From positions 1 through 21,760 of the forward strand of contig JBKPGF010000050.1 of the NCBI GenBank assembly GCA_046729255.1: 21,760 nucleotides of DNA, read 5' to 3'. Below are positions 6,320 through 13,667 of this stretch, in pieces. The notes below the pieces were generated by a model. The model saw only the letters and a list, made by a program, of their open reading frames with translations. It did no database searches and had not been told where the DNA came from. Numbering within the stretch: the stretch's first letter is position 1; every line of letters begins with the position of its first letter. The position numbers and the translations under genes are program-made. The DNA comes from PALSA-612 sp046729255. GTDB lineage: Bacteria > Actinomycetota > Thermoleophilia > Gaiellales > Gaiellaceae.

Positions 6320-6583
6320 ATGCCGGAGATCTATCTCCCGTCCACCTTGCCGCCGCTGTTCCCCGGCCTCGAGCGCCGAGTGGAGATCGATGCCGGGACC
6401 GTTTCGGAGGCGATCGAGCGCCTCGACGAGCGCTGGCCGGGACTGGGCGACAGGCTCTGCGAGCCCGGCCACGGCCTGCGCCGCCACATCAACGTCTACG
6501 TCGACCGAGAGCGAGCGACGCTGGACACGCCCATCAGCGAGTCGTCCCGGGTGGACGTCATCGCCGCCATCAGCGGGGGCTGA
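6320..6583 (+). CDS. MoaD/ThiS-like ubiquitin-fold protein with C-terminal Gly-Gly
   Basis: This 87-residue protein begins at ATG 6320, two bases after the stop of the BNR gene, and ends in ISGG. Its length, the pattern of an initial strand, a helix at about residues 27-38 (TVSEAIERLDER), a VDVIAAISGG tail and the terminal diglycine fit the beta-grasp sulfur-carrier family. In MoaD and ThiS the terminal glycine is adenylated and thiocarboxylated by an E1-like enzyme. No MoeB/ThiF, MoaE, ThiG or JAMM protease gene lies nearby, so a molybdopterin or thiamine role is not indicated. Tight linkage to the beta-propeller suggests a dedicated sulfur carrier or protein modifier, which is inference. 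Alternatives such as a cysteine-synthase-type carrier (CysO-like) remain possible. Confidence 0.85.
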   Translation: MPEIYLPSTLPPLFPGLERRVEIDAGTVSEAIERLDERWPGLGDRLCEPGHGLRRHINVYVDRERATLDTPISESSRVDVIAAISGG

Positions 6584-6598
6584 GCAGACCCGGCTGGG

Positions 6599-6604
6599 TA
6601 AAGT
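6599..6604 (+). promoter_or_regulatory. -10 box, apparently leaderless start of the TM/coiled-coil gene
   Basis: TAAAGT lies exactly 6 nt before GTG 6611, with no Shine-Dalgarno between. This spacing would put transcription start at or next to the start codon. Confidence 0.4.
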
Positions 6605-6610
6605 CAGCGT

Positions 6611-6925
6611 GTGCCGCTGTACGTCTGGATTGCGCTGGGCGTCTTCGTCGCCTGTCTTCTCGCAGGGACGATCTGGGCCGCCGTCAACGCGCGCCGAGCC
6701 TGGCGCGACGCACGTCCCGCGTTCGAGCGAATGAATGTCGCTTCCACCCGGCTGAGCGAGGAGTCGCTTCGCGTCCAGCGGCGCCTCGAGACGATCGAGC
6801 CGAAGACGGCGCGGCTCCAGCGGGACGTCGCGCGCCTTTCCCGGGCCGCCGCCCAAACCCGCATCCTCCTCGGCTCCGTGAAGGAAGTCCGGACGGCGTA
6901 TCGCGTCGCGCGCTTCTTCACATAG
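6611..6925 (+). CDS. single-pass membrane protein with coiled coil
   Basis: This 104-residue protein starts at GTG 6611. One transmembrane helix at about residues 4-25 (YVWIALGVFVACLLAGTIWAA) is followed by a charged cytoplasmic helix region, residues 28-90. That region has regular hydrophobic spacing (RLSEESLRVQRRLETIEPKT and onward), consistent with a coiled coil. It resembles short DUF948-like or ATP-synthase-b-like anchors, but I cannot assign a family. Its stop abuts the start of the Ppx/GppA gene with no gap, so the two are almost certainly cotranscribed and translationally coupled. The function is unknown. Confidence 0.7.
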   Translation: MPLYVWIALGVFVACLLAGTIWAAVNARRAWRDARPAFERMNVASTRLSEESLRVQRRLETIEPKTARLQRDVARLSRAAAQTRILLGSVKEVRTAYRVARFFT

Positions 6926-7846
6926 GTGCGCGTCGCGGCAGTCGACCTGGGGACGAACTCGACGCGCCTCCTCGTCGCCGACGTCTCCCACGGGAGCGTC
7001 GACGAGATCGCGCGAAGGCTCCAGATCACGCGCCTCGGCGAAGGAGTCGACCAACGTCGCAGGCTTCTCCCCCTCCCAATCGCCCGCGTCCGCAACTGCC
7101 TCACCGAGTATCGGCGTGAGCTCGAGGGCCTCGGTGCGGAGCGAACGCTCGCATTCGGTACGAGCGCGGTTCGGGACGCCGAGAACGGTGAGGCCTTTCT
7201 CGGAGAGATCGAGTGGAGCTATGGCTTCGACACGCAGCTGCTCTCCGGTCACGACGAGGCGCTGCTGACGTTCCGCGGCGTCACCGCGGGGCGCGAGGTC
7301 GAGGACGGCACCCTGATCGTCGACATCGGCGGCGGCTCGACCGAGCTCGTGCTCGGGGGCGCGGATGGCGTGTCCTTCCACACGAGCCTCGACCTCGGCT
7401 GCGTACGGCTGACAGAGCGCTTCGGCGAGGAGCTCGAGGCCTGCGCTGCCTACATCCGCTCGGCGCTGCCCGATCTGCAGCCGGGCGCCGCGATCGGTGT
7501 CGCGGGGACGATCACAGCGATCGCCGCGCTCGATCTCGGTCTTGTCGAGTACGACGCCGAGCGCGTCCACGGCCACCGCCTGACGGCAGGCGGCGTTGAG
7601 ACCCAACTCGAGCGCTTGGCGGCCCTCACACCGGACGAGAGGCGCCGCGTGCCGGGCCTCGAGCCGGAGCGCGGGCCGGTGATCGTCGCCGGTGCCGTCA
7701 TCCTGCGCGAGGTGCTCGCGCATTACGGCCTCGAGGGGATCGAGGCGAGCGAGCACGACATCCTCCACGGTGCCGCGCTCGAAGCGGCTCAGCTTCCGGA
7801 GCGCGACGAGGGGGCGGCCCCGCCCGGCGCCTACACCTGCTGCTAG
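6926..7846 (+). CDS. Ppx/GppA family phosphatase (exopolyphosphatase or pppGpp phosphatase)
   Basis: This 306-residue cytoplasmic enzyme of the ASKHA fold starts at GTG 6926, directly after the preceding stop. Family motifs are in order: DLGTNST at 7-13 (first phosphate loop), GTSAVRDAENGEAF, LSGHDEALLTFRGV in the catalytic-base region, DIGGGST at 133-139 (second phosphate loop), and GVAGTITA. Members remove the terminal phosphate from polyphosphate or convert pppGpp to ppGpp. At about 300 residues it is the short form common in actinobacteria, lacking the C-terminal HD-like domain of long Ppx proteins. The usual SG-x-EEA motif reads SGHDEA, a mild variation. Which substrate it prefers cannot be read from sequence. 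Confidence 0.92.
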   Translation: MRVAAVDLGTNSTRLLVADVSHGSVDEIARRLQITRLGEGVDQRRRLLPLPIARVRNCLTEYRRELEGLGAERTLAFGTSAVRDAENGEAFLGEIEWSYGFDTQLLSGHDEALLTFRGVTAGREVEDGTLIVDIGGGSTELVLGGADGVSFHTSLDLGCVRLTERFGEELEACAAYIRSALPDLQPGAAIGVAGTITAIAALDLGLVEYDAERVHGHRLTAGGVETQLERLAALTPDERRRVPGLEPERGPVIVAGAVILREVLAHYGLEGIEASEHDILHGAALEAAQLPERDEGAAPPGAYTCC

Positions 7847-7853
7847 GCGGCGC

Positions 7854-8894
7854 ATGACGGCGTCCGATCACTCCGGCTTCGTGGTCGCCCATAAGCTGCG
7901 CACACGAATGGACGAAAACTCCCGGCTGGCTCCGGTGAGCGAACGCATGCTCGCGCGCCTGAAGGGTCCACGCGCCGTTTGGATCGCCGTATGGGCGCTC
8001 GTTCCCTGGCTCAATGCCGCAGCGAACTTCGCCCTGGGTACCGAGCGGACCAGCGGAGTCTGGGAGGGGAGCGACACGCTCATCGTCCTCAACTACGTGG
8101 CCGTCAGCATTGCCGTCGTCGTCACGCTGTGGGGAGCCGAGCGGATCGCGCGGCGCCTCGACGCCCTGTTGGCGACGACATCGAGGGTCCTCGACGGCGA
8201 GGAGCGCGATCCGTTTCGCGGCGTGAACAGCGTCGTCGGCCCAGTCGTGGCGTCCGCGGTCACTGCGGCCGTGTTCGCAGGAAGCGCGCTCGTGCAAGCA
8301 GACTGGGCGTACGCAGCCCTCAGGGGTCCCACGTGGTTCGTGCTCGGGATCGCGATCTGGAGCTTTCTCTGGACCTATGGGTCGCTCCAACTGGGCCTCC
8401 ATCGTCTCGGTCAGGCGCGTCTCATTCCTCAGGCAGGCGGCGTCGATCCCACACTTGGTCTACGCCCGCTCGGCGACGTCGCCTTCATGGGTCTATGGAT
8501 GCTCCTCGTATGGCTCGTCCCACTCGTCCTGACCGGGCTCCCGGATGTCGTCGGTCTCGTCATCGGCCTCCTCGTCCTCAGCGTCGGCCTTGCAGCGTTC
8601 TTCCTCTCTCTGACGCGGTTGCATCGGCAGATGGTCGCCGTGAAGGCGACCGAGGTGGCCATCGCACAGGATCTCTACGCCCGGGCCTACGAGCCGGTTC
8701 GGGAGACGCCTACACTCGACACCTTGGAGAGACAACACAGCCTTCTTGGTGCAGCCGACGCGCTCGACAAGCGAGCCGACGCGATTCACGAGTGGCCGCT
8801 GGGCGAGGGCACCGTCGCCCGCGTGATCACGATCGTGACGAGCGTCATCGCGATGATGATCGGCCGCATCATCCTCGACCCGCTCGGGCTGTGA
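7854..8894 (+). CDS. polytopic membrane protein, unknown function
   Basis: The call is 346 residues from ATG 7854, 7 nt after the phosphatase stop. A second ATG at 7908 would give 328 residues and lies 10 nt behind TAAGCT, so that shorter, leaderless-type start is equally possible. About six or seven transmembrane helices are visible: AVWIAVWALVPWLNAAANF, IVLNYVAVSIAVVVTLWG, VVASAVTAAVFAGSALV, WFVLGIAIWSFLWTYG, a long hydrophobic pair around VAFMGLWMLLVWLVPLVL, VVGLVIGLLVLSVGLAAFF, and a C-terminal helix ITIVTSVIAMMIGRIIL. Hydrophilic stretches hold no motif I recognise. Its position at the end of the BNR-Ppx cluster suggests cotranscription from one promoter or an internal one. Confidence 0.75.
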   Translation: MTASDHSGFVVAHKLRTRMDENSRLAPVSERMLARLKGPRAVWIAVWALVPWLNAAANFALGTERTSGVWEGSDTLIVLNYVAVSIAVVVTLWGAERIARRLDALLATTSRVLDGEERDPFRGVNSVVGPVVASAVTAAVFAGSALVQADWAYAALRGPTWFVLGIAIWSFLWTYGSLQLGLHRLGQARLIPQAGGVDPTLGLRPLGDVAFMGLWMLLVWLVPLVLTGLPDVVGLVIGLLVLSVGLAAFFLSLTRLHRQMVAVKATEVAIAQDLYARAYEPVRETPTLDTLERQHSLLGAADALDKRADAIHEWPLGEGTVARVITIVTSVIAMMIGRIILDPLGL

Positions 8895-8910
8895 CCCGTC
8901 GCGGACGGGC

Positions 8911-9630
8911 ATGCGATACGGGCTGATCGCTTCCAACATCGGCTCGTTCTCGAAGCCAGAGGCAGTCCTGGAGCTCGCCGAGCGTGCCGAAGGCGCGGGC
9001 TGGGAGGCGCTGCTGGTGTGGGATCACCTCGCGTGGGTCTGGGACGGTCCGGCTGCCGACCCGTGGGCCCTGCTGAGCGCGATCGCGGTGCGGACGACCC
9101 GCCTCCTGCTCGGCACCGCCGTCACCCCCGTGCCGCGACGGCGTCCGCAGGTGCTCGCGCTCCAGGTCGCAACCCTCGACGCTCTGAGCAACGGTCGCGC
9201 GATCTTCGGCGCCGGCTCGGGCGGCAACCGCCGCGAATTCGAGGAGTTCGGAGAGAGCTTCGACCCCGATCGACGGTGGCAGCTGCTCGAGGAAGGGCTG
9301 GAGCTCATGCGCGAGCTCTGGGCGGGGCCGCTCGGGCCGAGAGAGATCCCCGTCTGGATCGGCGGCAACAGCCCGCGCGCGCGCCGGCTGGCTGCTGCCT
9401 ACGACGGCTGGATTCCCGACTCGACTTCCCTGACGGAGATGACGATGACGCCTGACGCGATCCGCGAGGAGGCCGTGGGCGACGTGGCCGTCATGGGCTA
9501 CTCCGCGCCGGCCGACCGCGAGCTGCGCGCCGCATATGCGGAAGCCGGCGCGACGTGGTGGCTGGAGAGCGTCCACGACCGCCGGGGCTCGCTTCAGGAG
9601 TTGCTCGCGCGGGCGAGCGCTGGGCCATAG
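8911..9630 (+). CDS. LLM class flavin-dependent oxidoreductase (luciferase-like)
   Basis: This 239-residue TIM-barrel oxidoreductase uses FMN or F420. The start at ATG 8911 lies 16 nt past the membrane gene. Family features include the N-terminal YGLIASNIGSFSKPEAVLEL strand and helix, AERAEGAGWEALLVWDHL, a TRLLLGTAVTPVPRRRPQ block, ATLDALSNGRAIFGAGSGGN with the glycine-rich flavin phosphate loop, and IPVWIGGNSPRARRLAA near the end. It is shorter than the usual 290-340 residues; the segment after DGWIPDS is compressed. The substrate is unknown. Actinobacterial members often use F420, but nothing here decides this. Confidence 0.88.
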   Translation: MRYGLIASNIGSFSKPEAVLELAERAEGAGWEALLVWDHLAWVWDGPAADPWALLSAIAVRTTRLLLGTAVTPVPRRRPQVLALQVATLDALSNGRAIFGAGSGGNRREFEEFGESFDPDRRWQLLEEGLELMRELWAGPLGPREIPVWIGGNSPRARRLAAAYDGWIPDSTSLTEMTMTPDAIREEAVGDVAVMGYSAPADRELRAAYAEAGATWWLESVHDRRGSLQELLARASAGP

Positions 9631-9663
9631 ACTCGGCCTGCGATATCGACGAAGGAGGGGAGC

Positions 9664-11013
9664 ATGGCTGCGAACGTCGACGTGGCGGCACTCAGCGGTG
9701 TCTCGGGGCGCGTGCTGACGCCGTCAGACGACGGCTACGAGGAAGCGCGCCGCATCCACAACGGGCTCATCGACCGACGTCCGGCCGTCATCGTGCAATG
9801 TCAGAACGCAGAAGACGCCGTCGCGGCTGTGCGTTTTGCACGCGCCTCGAACCTCGAAATCACGGTTCGCGGCGGGGGCCACAACGTCGCCGGCAGGTGC
9901 GTGATCGACGATGCCGTGATGATCGACCTGTCGCAGATGAAGGCAGTCGAGGTCGACACGGACGCGCGCACGGCACGCGCCGGCGGAGGCGCCCTCTGGT
10001 CTGACCTCAACGCCGCGACCGCAGAGCACGGCCTTGCCGTCACGGGCGGCGCGATCTCGACGACCGGTATCGGCGGCCTCACGCTCGGCGGCGGGCTCGG
10101 CTGGCTGATGGCGAAGTACGGGCTCGCAGCCGACAACGTGCTCGCTATCGAGCTCGTAACGGCCGACGGCGACGTGCTCGACGTCACTGCCGAGTCCCAT
10201 CCAGACCTGTTCTGGGCCCTGCGCGGCGGCGGTGGGAACTTCGGCGTCGCGACGGCGTTCACGTACCGCGTCTACCCGCTCGAGATGGTTACGGGCGGCT
10301 TGATAGCCCACCCCATCGACGCCGCGGGCGACATGCTTCGCTTCTACCGCGACGCAGTCGCCGACTCCCCTGATGACCTGTCCGTGTTCGCCGGCCTCGT
10401 CCATTCGCCGGACGGCGCGATGAAGCTCGGAGCAATGGTCGTCTGTCACACGGGAACGCCGGAGGAGGCCGAGCGCGACCTCGCGCCGTTCAAGGAGTGG
10501 GGATCCCCGGCAATGGTCGAGGTCGGCCCCATGCCGTATCCCGACATGAACACGCTGCTCGACGAGGGCTTCCCGCCGGGGTCTCTCAACTACTGGCTCT
10601 CGAGTTTCGTCAGCGGGCTGCCCAACGCCTTCATCGACACCGCGCTCGAGCGCTACGAATCTGTCCCGTCTCCGTATTCCGCGATCTTCCTCGAGCACTT
10701 CCACGGCGCCGTGACGCGAATCGGCGTCTCCGAAGCCGCCGTTCCCCACCGCGAGCAGGGCTGGAACCTGCTCATCCCCTCGGTGTGGACGGACCCGGCC
10801 GACACCGAGCAGAATGTTGCGTGGACGAAGGACACGTACGCGGCGCTCTCGGAGCACTTCGCTGGTCGTCGCTGGCTGAACTACCTCGGTGACGACCAGG
10901 GCGACGACGCCGTGCGCGCAGCGTACGGGCCGAACTACGACCGGCTCGTCGACGCCAAGAGGCAGTACGACCCCGACAACGTCTTCCACCACAACCACAA
11001 CATCGTCCCGTAA
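9664..11013 (+). CDS. FAD-linked oxidoreductase of the berberine-bridge (BBE) type
   Basis: This 449-residue flavoprotein starts at ATG 9664 behind a strong AAGGAGGGG site. The N-terminal FAD-binding (PCMH) domain spans about residues 38-210: AVIVQCQNAEDAVAAVRFAR, then RGGGHNVAG with His73 as the expected 8-alpha covalent FAD anchor, then GGAISTTGIGGLTLGGGLGW. ALRGGGGNFGV closes the domain. The substrate domain follows, and the C-terminal BBE motif reads YDPDNVFHHNHNI. The second cysteine of bicovalent enzymes such as glucooligosaccharide oxidase is not present in the IGGLTLGGGLGW region, so attachment is probably through histidine alone. The family oxidises sugars, alkaloids or other alcohols using oxygen. 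The substrate is unknown. A TAGACT -10-like box overlaps the stop codon of the preceding gene. Confidence 0.92.
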   Translation: MAANVDVAALSGVSGRVLTPSDDGYEEARRIHNGLIDRRPAVIVQCQNAEDAVAAVRFARASNLEITVRGGGHNVAGRCVIDDAVMIDLSQMKAVEVDTDARTARAGGGALWSDLNAATAEHGLAVTGGAISTTGIGGLTLGGGLGWLMAKYGLAADNVLAIELVTADGDVLDVTAESHPDLFWALRGGGGNFGVATAFTYRVYPLEMVTGGLIAHPIDAAGDMLRFYRDAVADSPDDLSVFAGLVHSPDGAMKLGAMVVCHTGTPEEAERDLAPFKEWGSPAMVEVGPMPYPDMNTLLDEGFPPGSLNYWLSSFVSGLPNAFIDTALERYESVPSPYSAIFLEHFHGAVTRIGVSEAAVPHREQGWNLLIPSVWTDPADTEQNVAWTKDTYAALSEHFAGRRWLNYLGDDQGDDAVRAAYGPNYDRLVDAKRQYDPDNVFHHNHNIVP

Positions 11014-11022
11014 GGGACGTCG

Positions 11023-11433
11023 CTACGCAGCGGGCAGCGGCTCGGGGGGCTCGTCCTCGGCCAGCCGGCGCTGAAGCACGCTCCGGGAGAGCACGCCGAC
11101 GAGCCGCCCGTCCTCGACGACCGGGACGCGCTCGAGGTCTTCCTCCTCGAGCAGCTGGAACGCCTCGTCGACCGGTAAGTCCGCGTCAACCGTGAAGCGC
11201 GGCACCTCGGCGATGTCGCCGAGCAGCGTCGAGCGCGGATCACGTCCTGCCGCGACGACCTCGCGAACGAGCGTCGAGCGCGTGACGACGCCGACGAGCC
11301 GGCCGCCGTCGTCGGTGACCAGCACGGCGCGGACGTCCGGCTGCGCGAGGTGATCGCCGGCTTCCTGAGCCGTGGCGGACGAGCCGAGCGTGACGGGCTC
11401 GACGACCATGGCCTCGCGAACCAGGTACGTCAT
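11023..11433 (-). CDS. CBS-domain pair protein
   Basis: This 136-residue protein consists almost wholly of two CBS domains, residues about 9-60 (MVVEPVTLGSSATAQEAGDH through VGVVTRSTLV) and about 72-124 (ending VGVLSRSVLQ). Such stand-alone pairs (Bateman modules) bind adenine nucleotides and act as energy or nucleotide sensors. Its ATG overlaps the TGA of the glutamate dehydrogenase-family gene in an ATGA arrangement, so translation is coupled. It might modulate that enzyme or simply share its operon. The 3' end lies 9 nt from the convergent FAD oxidase gene. Confidence 0.9.
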   Translation of the reverse strand: MTYLVREAMVVEPVTLGSSATAQEAGDHLAQPDVRAVLVTDDGGRLVGVVTRSTLVREVVAAGRDPRSTLLGDIAEVPRFTVDADLPVDEAFQLLEEEDLERVPVVEDGRLVGVLSRSVLQRRLAEDEPPEPLPAA

Positions 11434-12707
11434 GGAAAGAGGCCTCGCGCCTCGAGCGCGGCAGCAACCTCGCGGATCCCGCTCACGAGCGCTGCCCCGC
11501 GCAGCGTGATGCGCCGCTCTTCGGCGAGGTCCCACACGCGATCGAACGCAGTGCCCATCTTCTCCGCCAGCCGCGCGCGGATCTCGTCGCGGTCCCAGAA
11601 GAAACGACCGATGTCCTGGACCCATTCGAAGTACGAGACCGTGACGCCGCCGGCATTCGTGAGGATGTCCGGCAGGACTGGGATCCCGCGCTCGGCGAGG
11701 ATCTCGTCGGCCTCCAGCGAGGTCGGGCCGTTGGCGCCCTCCGCGACCATCCTCGCGGTGATCCTCGGCGCGTTGTCTGCGGTCAGTTGGTCCTCGAGGG
11801 CGGCGAGCACGAGCACGTCGCACGGCAGCTCGAGCAGAGCAGCGTTCGTGACGTGGACACCACCCTCGTACTCGGCGACCGGATTGCCCTCCGCTGTCCA
11901 CTTGGCAAGCTCGTCGACATCGAGCCCATACTCGTCATGAAGGCCGCCCGAATAGTCGCCGATGCCGACGATCGTCGCACCGCGCGCGGCCAGCTCCGCC
12001 GCGGCGACCCCGCCGACCTTGCCGAACCCCTGGACGACGCAGCGCTGGTCCTCGAGCTTCCAGCCGAGCCGCTCGCACGCACGATCGATGACCATCACGA
12101 CGCCGACGCCGGTCGCTTCGTGACGGAACACGGAGCCGCCGATAGAGATCGGCTTGCCGGTCACGATCTCGGGCACGGCGTGGCCCATCTGCATGGAGTA
12201 CGTGTCCATCATCCACGCCATCGTCTGCTCGTTCGTCGCCATGTCGGGCGCAGGGATGTCCTCCTTGGGGCCGATCACCGGCGACAGCTCGGCCGTGTAG
12301 CGCCTTGTCAGCCGCTCGATCTCGGCGGACGACATCTCGCGTGGGTTGCAGCGCACACCGCCTTTCGCGCCTCCGTAGGGGAGGCGTAGGAGCGCGCACT
12401 TCCAGGTCATCCACATCGCGAGCGCCGCGCACTCGCCGAGCGAGACGTGCGGGTCGTAGCGACTCCCGCCCTTCGTCGGGCCGAGGATCGTCGAGTGCTG
12501 GACCCGGTACGCGGGGAAGACGGTCACCTCGTCCGAGTCGAGGCGGATGGGCACCGAGACGACGACGGCACGCTCCGGATACCGGAGCCGCTCTGCGATC
12601 GCCGGCGAGATGTCAGCATGCTCGAGCGCCTGCTCGAACTGGGCGAGCGCCGTTCGCCACAACGGCGCATCCCACTCGAGCGACGTCGGTTCCTCGACCG
12701 CGGCCAT
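11430..12707 (-). CDS. Glu/Leu/Phe/Val dehydrogenase (glutamate dehydrogenase family)
   Basis: This 425-residue NAD(P)-dependent amino acid dehydrogenase interconverts glutamate with 2-oxoglutarate and ammonia in the typical family member. Visible motifs are the substrate lysines in PTKGG (K79), TWKCALLRLP (K103) and YGGAKGGV (K115, catalytic), the catalytic aspartate in PAPDMATNEQTM (D155), and the Rossmann loop GFGKVGG (227-233). Length and order match the roughly 420-residue hexameric GDH class. The start at ATG 12707 is preferred: the family's N-terminus fits, and TACACT lies 9 nt upstream with only pyrimidines between, suggesting a leaderless or very short leader. Upstream codons in the same frame belong to the antisense of other DNA. 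It is followed by the coupled CBS gene. Confidence 0.93.
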   Translation of the reverse strand: MAAVEEPTSLEWDAPLWRTALAQFEQALEHADISPAIAERLRYPERAVVVSVPIRLDSDEVTVFPAYRVQHSTILGPTKGGSRYDPHVSLGECAALAMWMTWKCALLRLPYGGAKGGVRCNPREMSSAEIERLTRRYTAELSPVIGPKEDIPAPDMATNEQTMAWMMDTYSMQMGHAVPEIVTGKPISIGGSVFRHEATGVGVVMVIDRACERLGWKLEDQRCVVQGFGKVGGVAAAELAARGATIVGIGDYSGGLHDEYGLDVDELAKWTAEGNPVAEYEGGVHVTNAALLELPCDVLVLAALEDQLTADNAPRITARMVAEGANGPTSLEADEILAERGIPVLPDILTNAGGVTVSYFEWVQDIGRFFWDRDEIRARLAEKMGTAFDRVWDLAEERRITLRGAALVSGIREVAAALEARGLFP

Positions 12708-12747
12708 GAGGAGAGGAGTGTAGGTCGTACGCGTCGAATGGGCCGCG

Positions 12748-12852
12748 GTGCGCCATCCACTGAGGCTCACGGCCACGCTCTCGCTGCTCGCGTTCGCGGG
12801 CGCGGCGCTCGCGCTGCTGTTCGCGTGCCGCAGGCCGGACCTTCCTGCGTAG
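12748..12852 (+). CDS. possible 34-residue hydrophobic peptide
   Basis: A GTG at 12748 opens a 35-codon frame encoding an arginine-containing start, one hydrophobic helix (TLSLLAFAGAALALLFAC) and a short RRPDLPA tail. It sits in the divergent gap between the dehydrogenase and lipoprotein genes. No ribosome site or clear promoter supports it. It is listed only because it is hydrophobic, compact and in otherwise unassigned DNA. Confidence 0.2.
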   Translation: MRHPLRLTATLSLLAFAGAALALLFACRRPDLPA

Positions 12853-12853
12853 T

Positions 12854-12859
12854 TAGGCT
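12854..12859 (+). promoter_or_regulatory. -10 box, apparently leaderless start of the lipoprotein gene
   Basis: TAGGCT ends 7 nt before ATG 12867 and no Shine-Dalgarno intervenes, which points to transcription starting at or near the start codon. Confidence 0.4.
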
Positions 12860-12866
12860 TATCGGC

Positions 12867-13436
12867 ATGCGACGCCGGAGCCTCCTCGTTCTTCCCATCG
12901 TCGTCGTCGCCGTCGCCGCGGCAGGCTGCGGAGGCGGCGACGAGGGTCCGTCGGCCGAGGAGGCCTGGGCCGGCGAGATCTGCACCAGCGTCGGCTCGTG
13001 GAGGACGGAGGTCGAAGCGATCGCCCGCAATACAGCGGATGCGCTCACTCAGCCAGGCGCGACGCGCGAGGACCTCGAGAGCGGTATCCAAGAGGGGCTC
13101 GACGCGACGAAGGAGCTAACGGACGAGCTACGCGCATCGGTGCCCCCCGATACTCCAGAGGGAGAGCAGGCAAAAGCGGAAGTGAACGCGTTCCTGGACG
13201 ACGTGCGGGCAGCGGACGACGAGGTTCGCACGGCACTCGCCGGATTGCCGGAAGGCGCTGGGCTTTCCCAGGTCGTCACACAGCTCGCCGGCTTAGCCGC
13301 GAACCTCCAGAGGACGATCGAGGGCGGTCAAGCGCTCGTCGAGGACCTCACTGATCTGGGCGGCGATCTGAAGGACGGTTTCGAGGACGCGGAGTCCTGC
13401 AAGGAGCTCCGCGAAGCCGTCTCAGACAACGGCTGA
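12867..13436 (+). CDS. predicted lipoprotein, helical, unknown function
   Basis: This 189-residue protein starts at ATG 12867. The N-terminus is a lipoprotein signal: MRRRS, a hydrophobic run LLVLPIVVVAVAAAG, and the lipobox cysteine at C21 followed by GGG. It would be lipidated and anchored on the outer face of the membrane. The mature part is acidic and mostly helical, with regular alanine/leucine spacing (for example VVTQLAGLAANLQRTIEGG), and contains two further cysteines (in GEICTSVGSW and near AESCKELRE) that could form a disulfide. No named domain is recognised. Similar helical lipoproteins are common in actinobacteria. The tRNA-Leu gene starts 15 nt after its stop. Confidence 0.82.
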   Translation: MRRRSLLVLPIVVVAVAAAGCGGGDEGPSAEEAWAGEICTSVGSWRTEVEAIARNTADALTQPGATREDLESGIQEGLDATKELTDELRASVPPDTPEGEQAKAEVNAFLDDVRAADDEVRTALAGLPEGAGLSQVVTQLAGLAANLQRTIEGGQALVEDLTDLGGDLKDGFEDAESCKELREAVSDNG

Positions 13437-13451
13437 GTAACCTGTCATCCC

Positions 13452-13539
13452 GCCGGGGTGGCGAAACTGGTCATACGCGCCCGACTTAAAATCGGGTGTC
13501 CCCAAAGGGGGCGTGAGGGTTCGACTCCCTCCCCCGGCA
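13452..13539 (+). tRNA. tRNA-Leu (UAA)
   Basis: This 88-nt class II tRNA has acceptor GCCGGGG/CCCCGGC, anticodon arm CCCGA-CTTAAAA-TCGGG with anticodon TAA, a long variable arm (TGTCCCCAAAGGGGGCG), T arm GAGGG-TTCGACT-CCCTC and A73. CCA is not encoded. The long variable arm and the anticodon identify leucine. Confidence 0.96.
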
Positions 13540-13542
13540 CTT

Positions 13543-13570
13543 CGGTCGGAAATCTGGCGATTTCCGACCG
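13543..13570 (+). terminator. hairpin after tRNA-Leu
   Basis: CGGTCGGAAATC (13543-13554) and GATTTCCGACCG (13559-13570) form a perfect 12-bp stem with a TGGC loop, 4 nt past the tRNA. No T tract follows. Confidence 0.6.
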
Positions 13571-13599
13571 GGGGAAGTGGTCTCCGAGGAATCGCAGTG

Positions 13600-13626
13600 G
13601 CCGCGGCCGCACATGTCGGCCGCGGC
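13600..13626 (-). terminator. hairpin after the DUF3105 gene
   Basis: GCCGCGGCC (13600-13608) and GGCCGCGGC (13618-13626) form a perfect 9-bp GC stem between the convergent tRNA-Leu and DUF3105 genes. It could stop transcripts from either side, but it has no T run. Confidence 0.4.
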
Positions 13627-13667
13627 TGCGCGAGGTTCTGACGTGTCTTGGGGACGCCCCGGCGCGG

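Noticed and set aside
6272..7855. 527-residue minus-strand open frame opposite the MoaD, TM and Ppx genes
   Set aside because: It is antisense to genes with clear family motifs; it is rich in Arg/Asp/Ala without domain signals, as expected for mirrored high-GC codons.
9724..10998. 424-residue minus-strand open frame
   Set aside because: It mirrors the FAD oxidase gene, which carries unmistakable PCMH and BBE motifs; the antisense product has no motif.
12708..13091. Extended N-terminus for the glutamate dehydrogenase gene
   Set aside because: The extension is antisense to the lipoprotein gene and unlike the family N-terminus; the -10 box next to ATG 12707 supports the shorter form.
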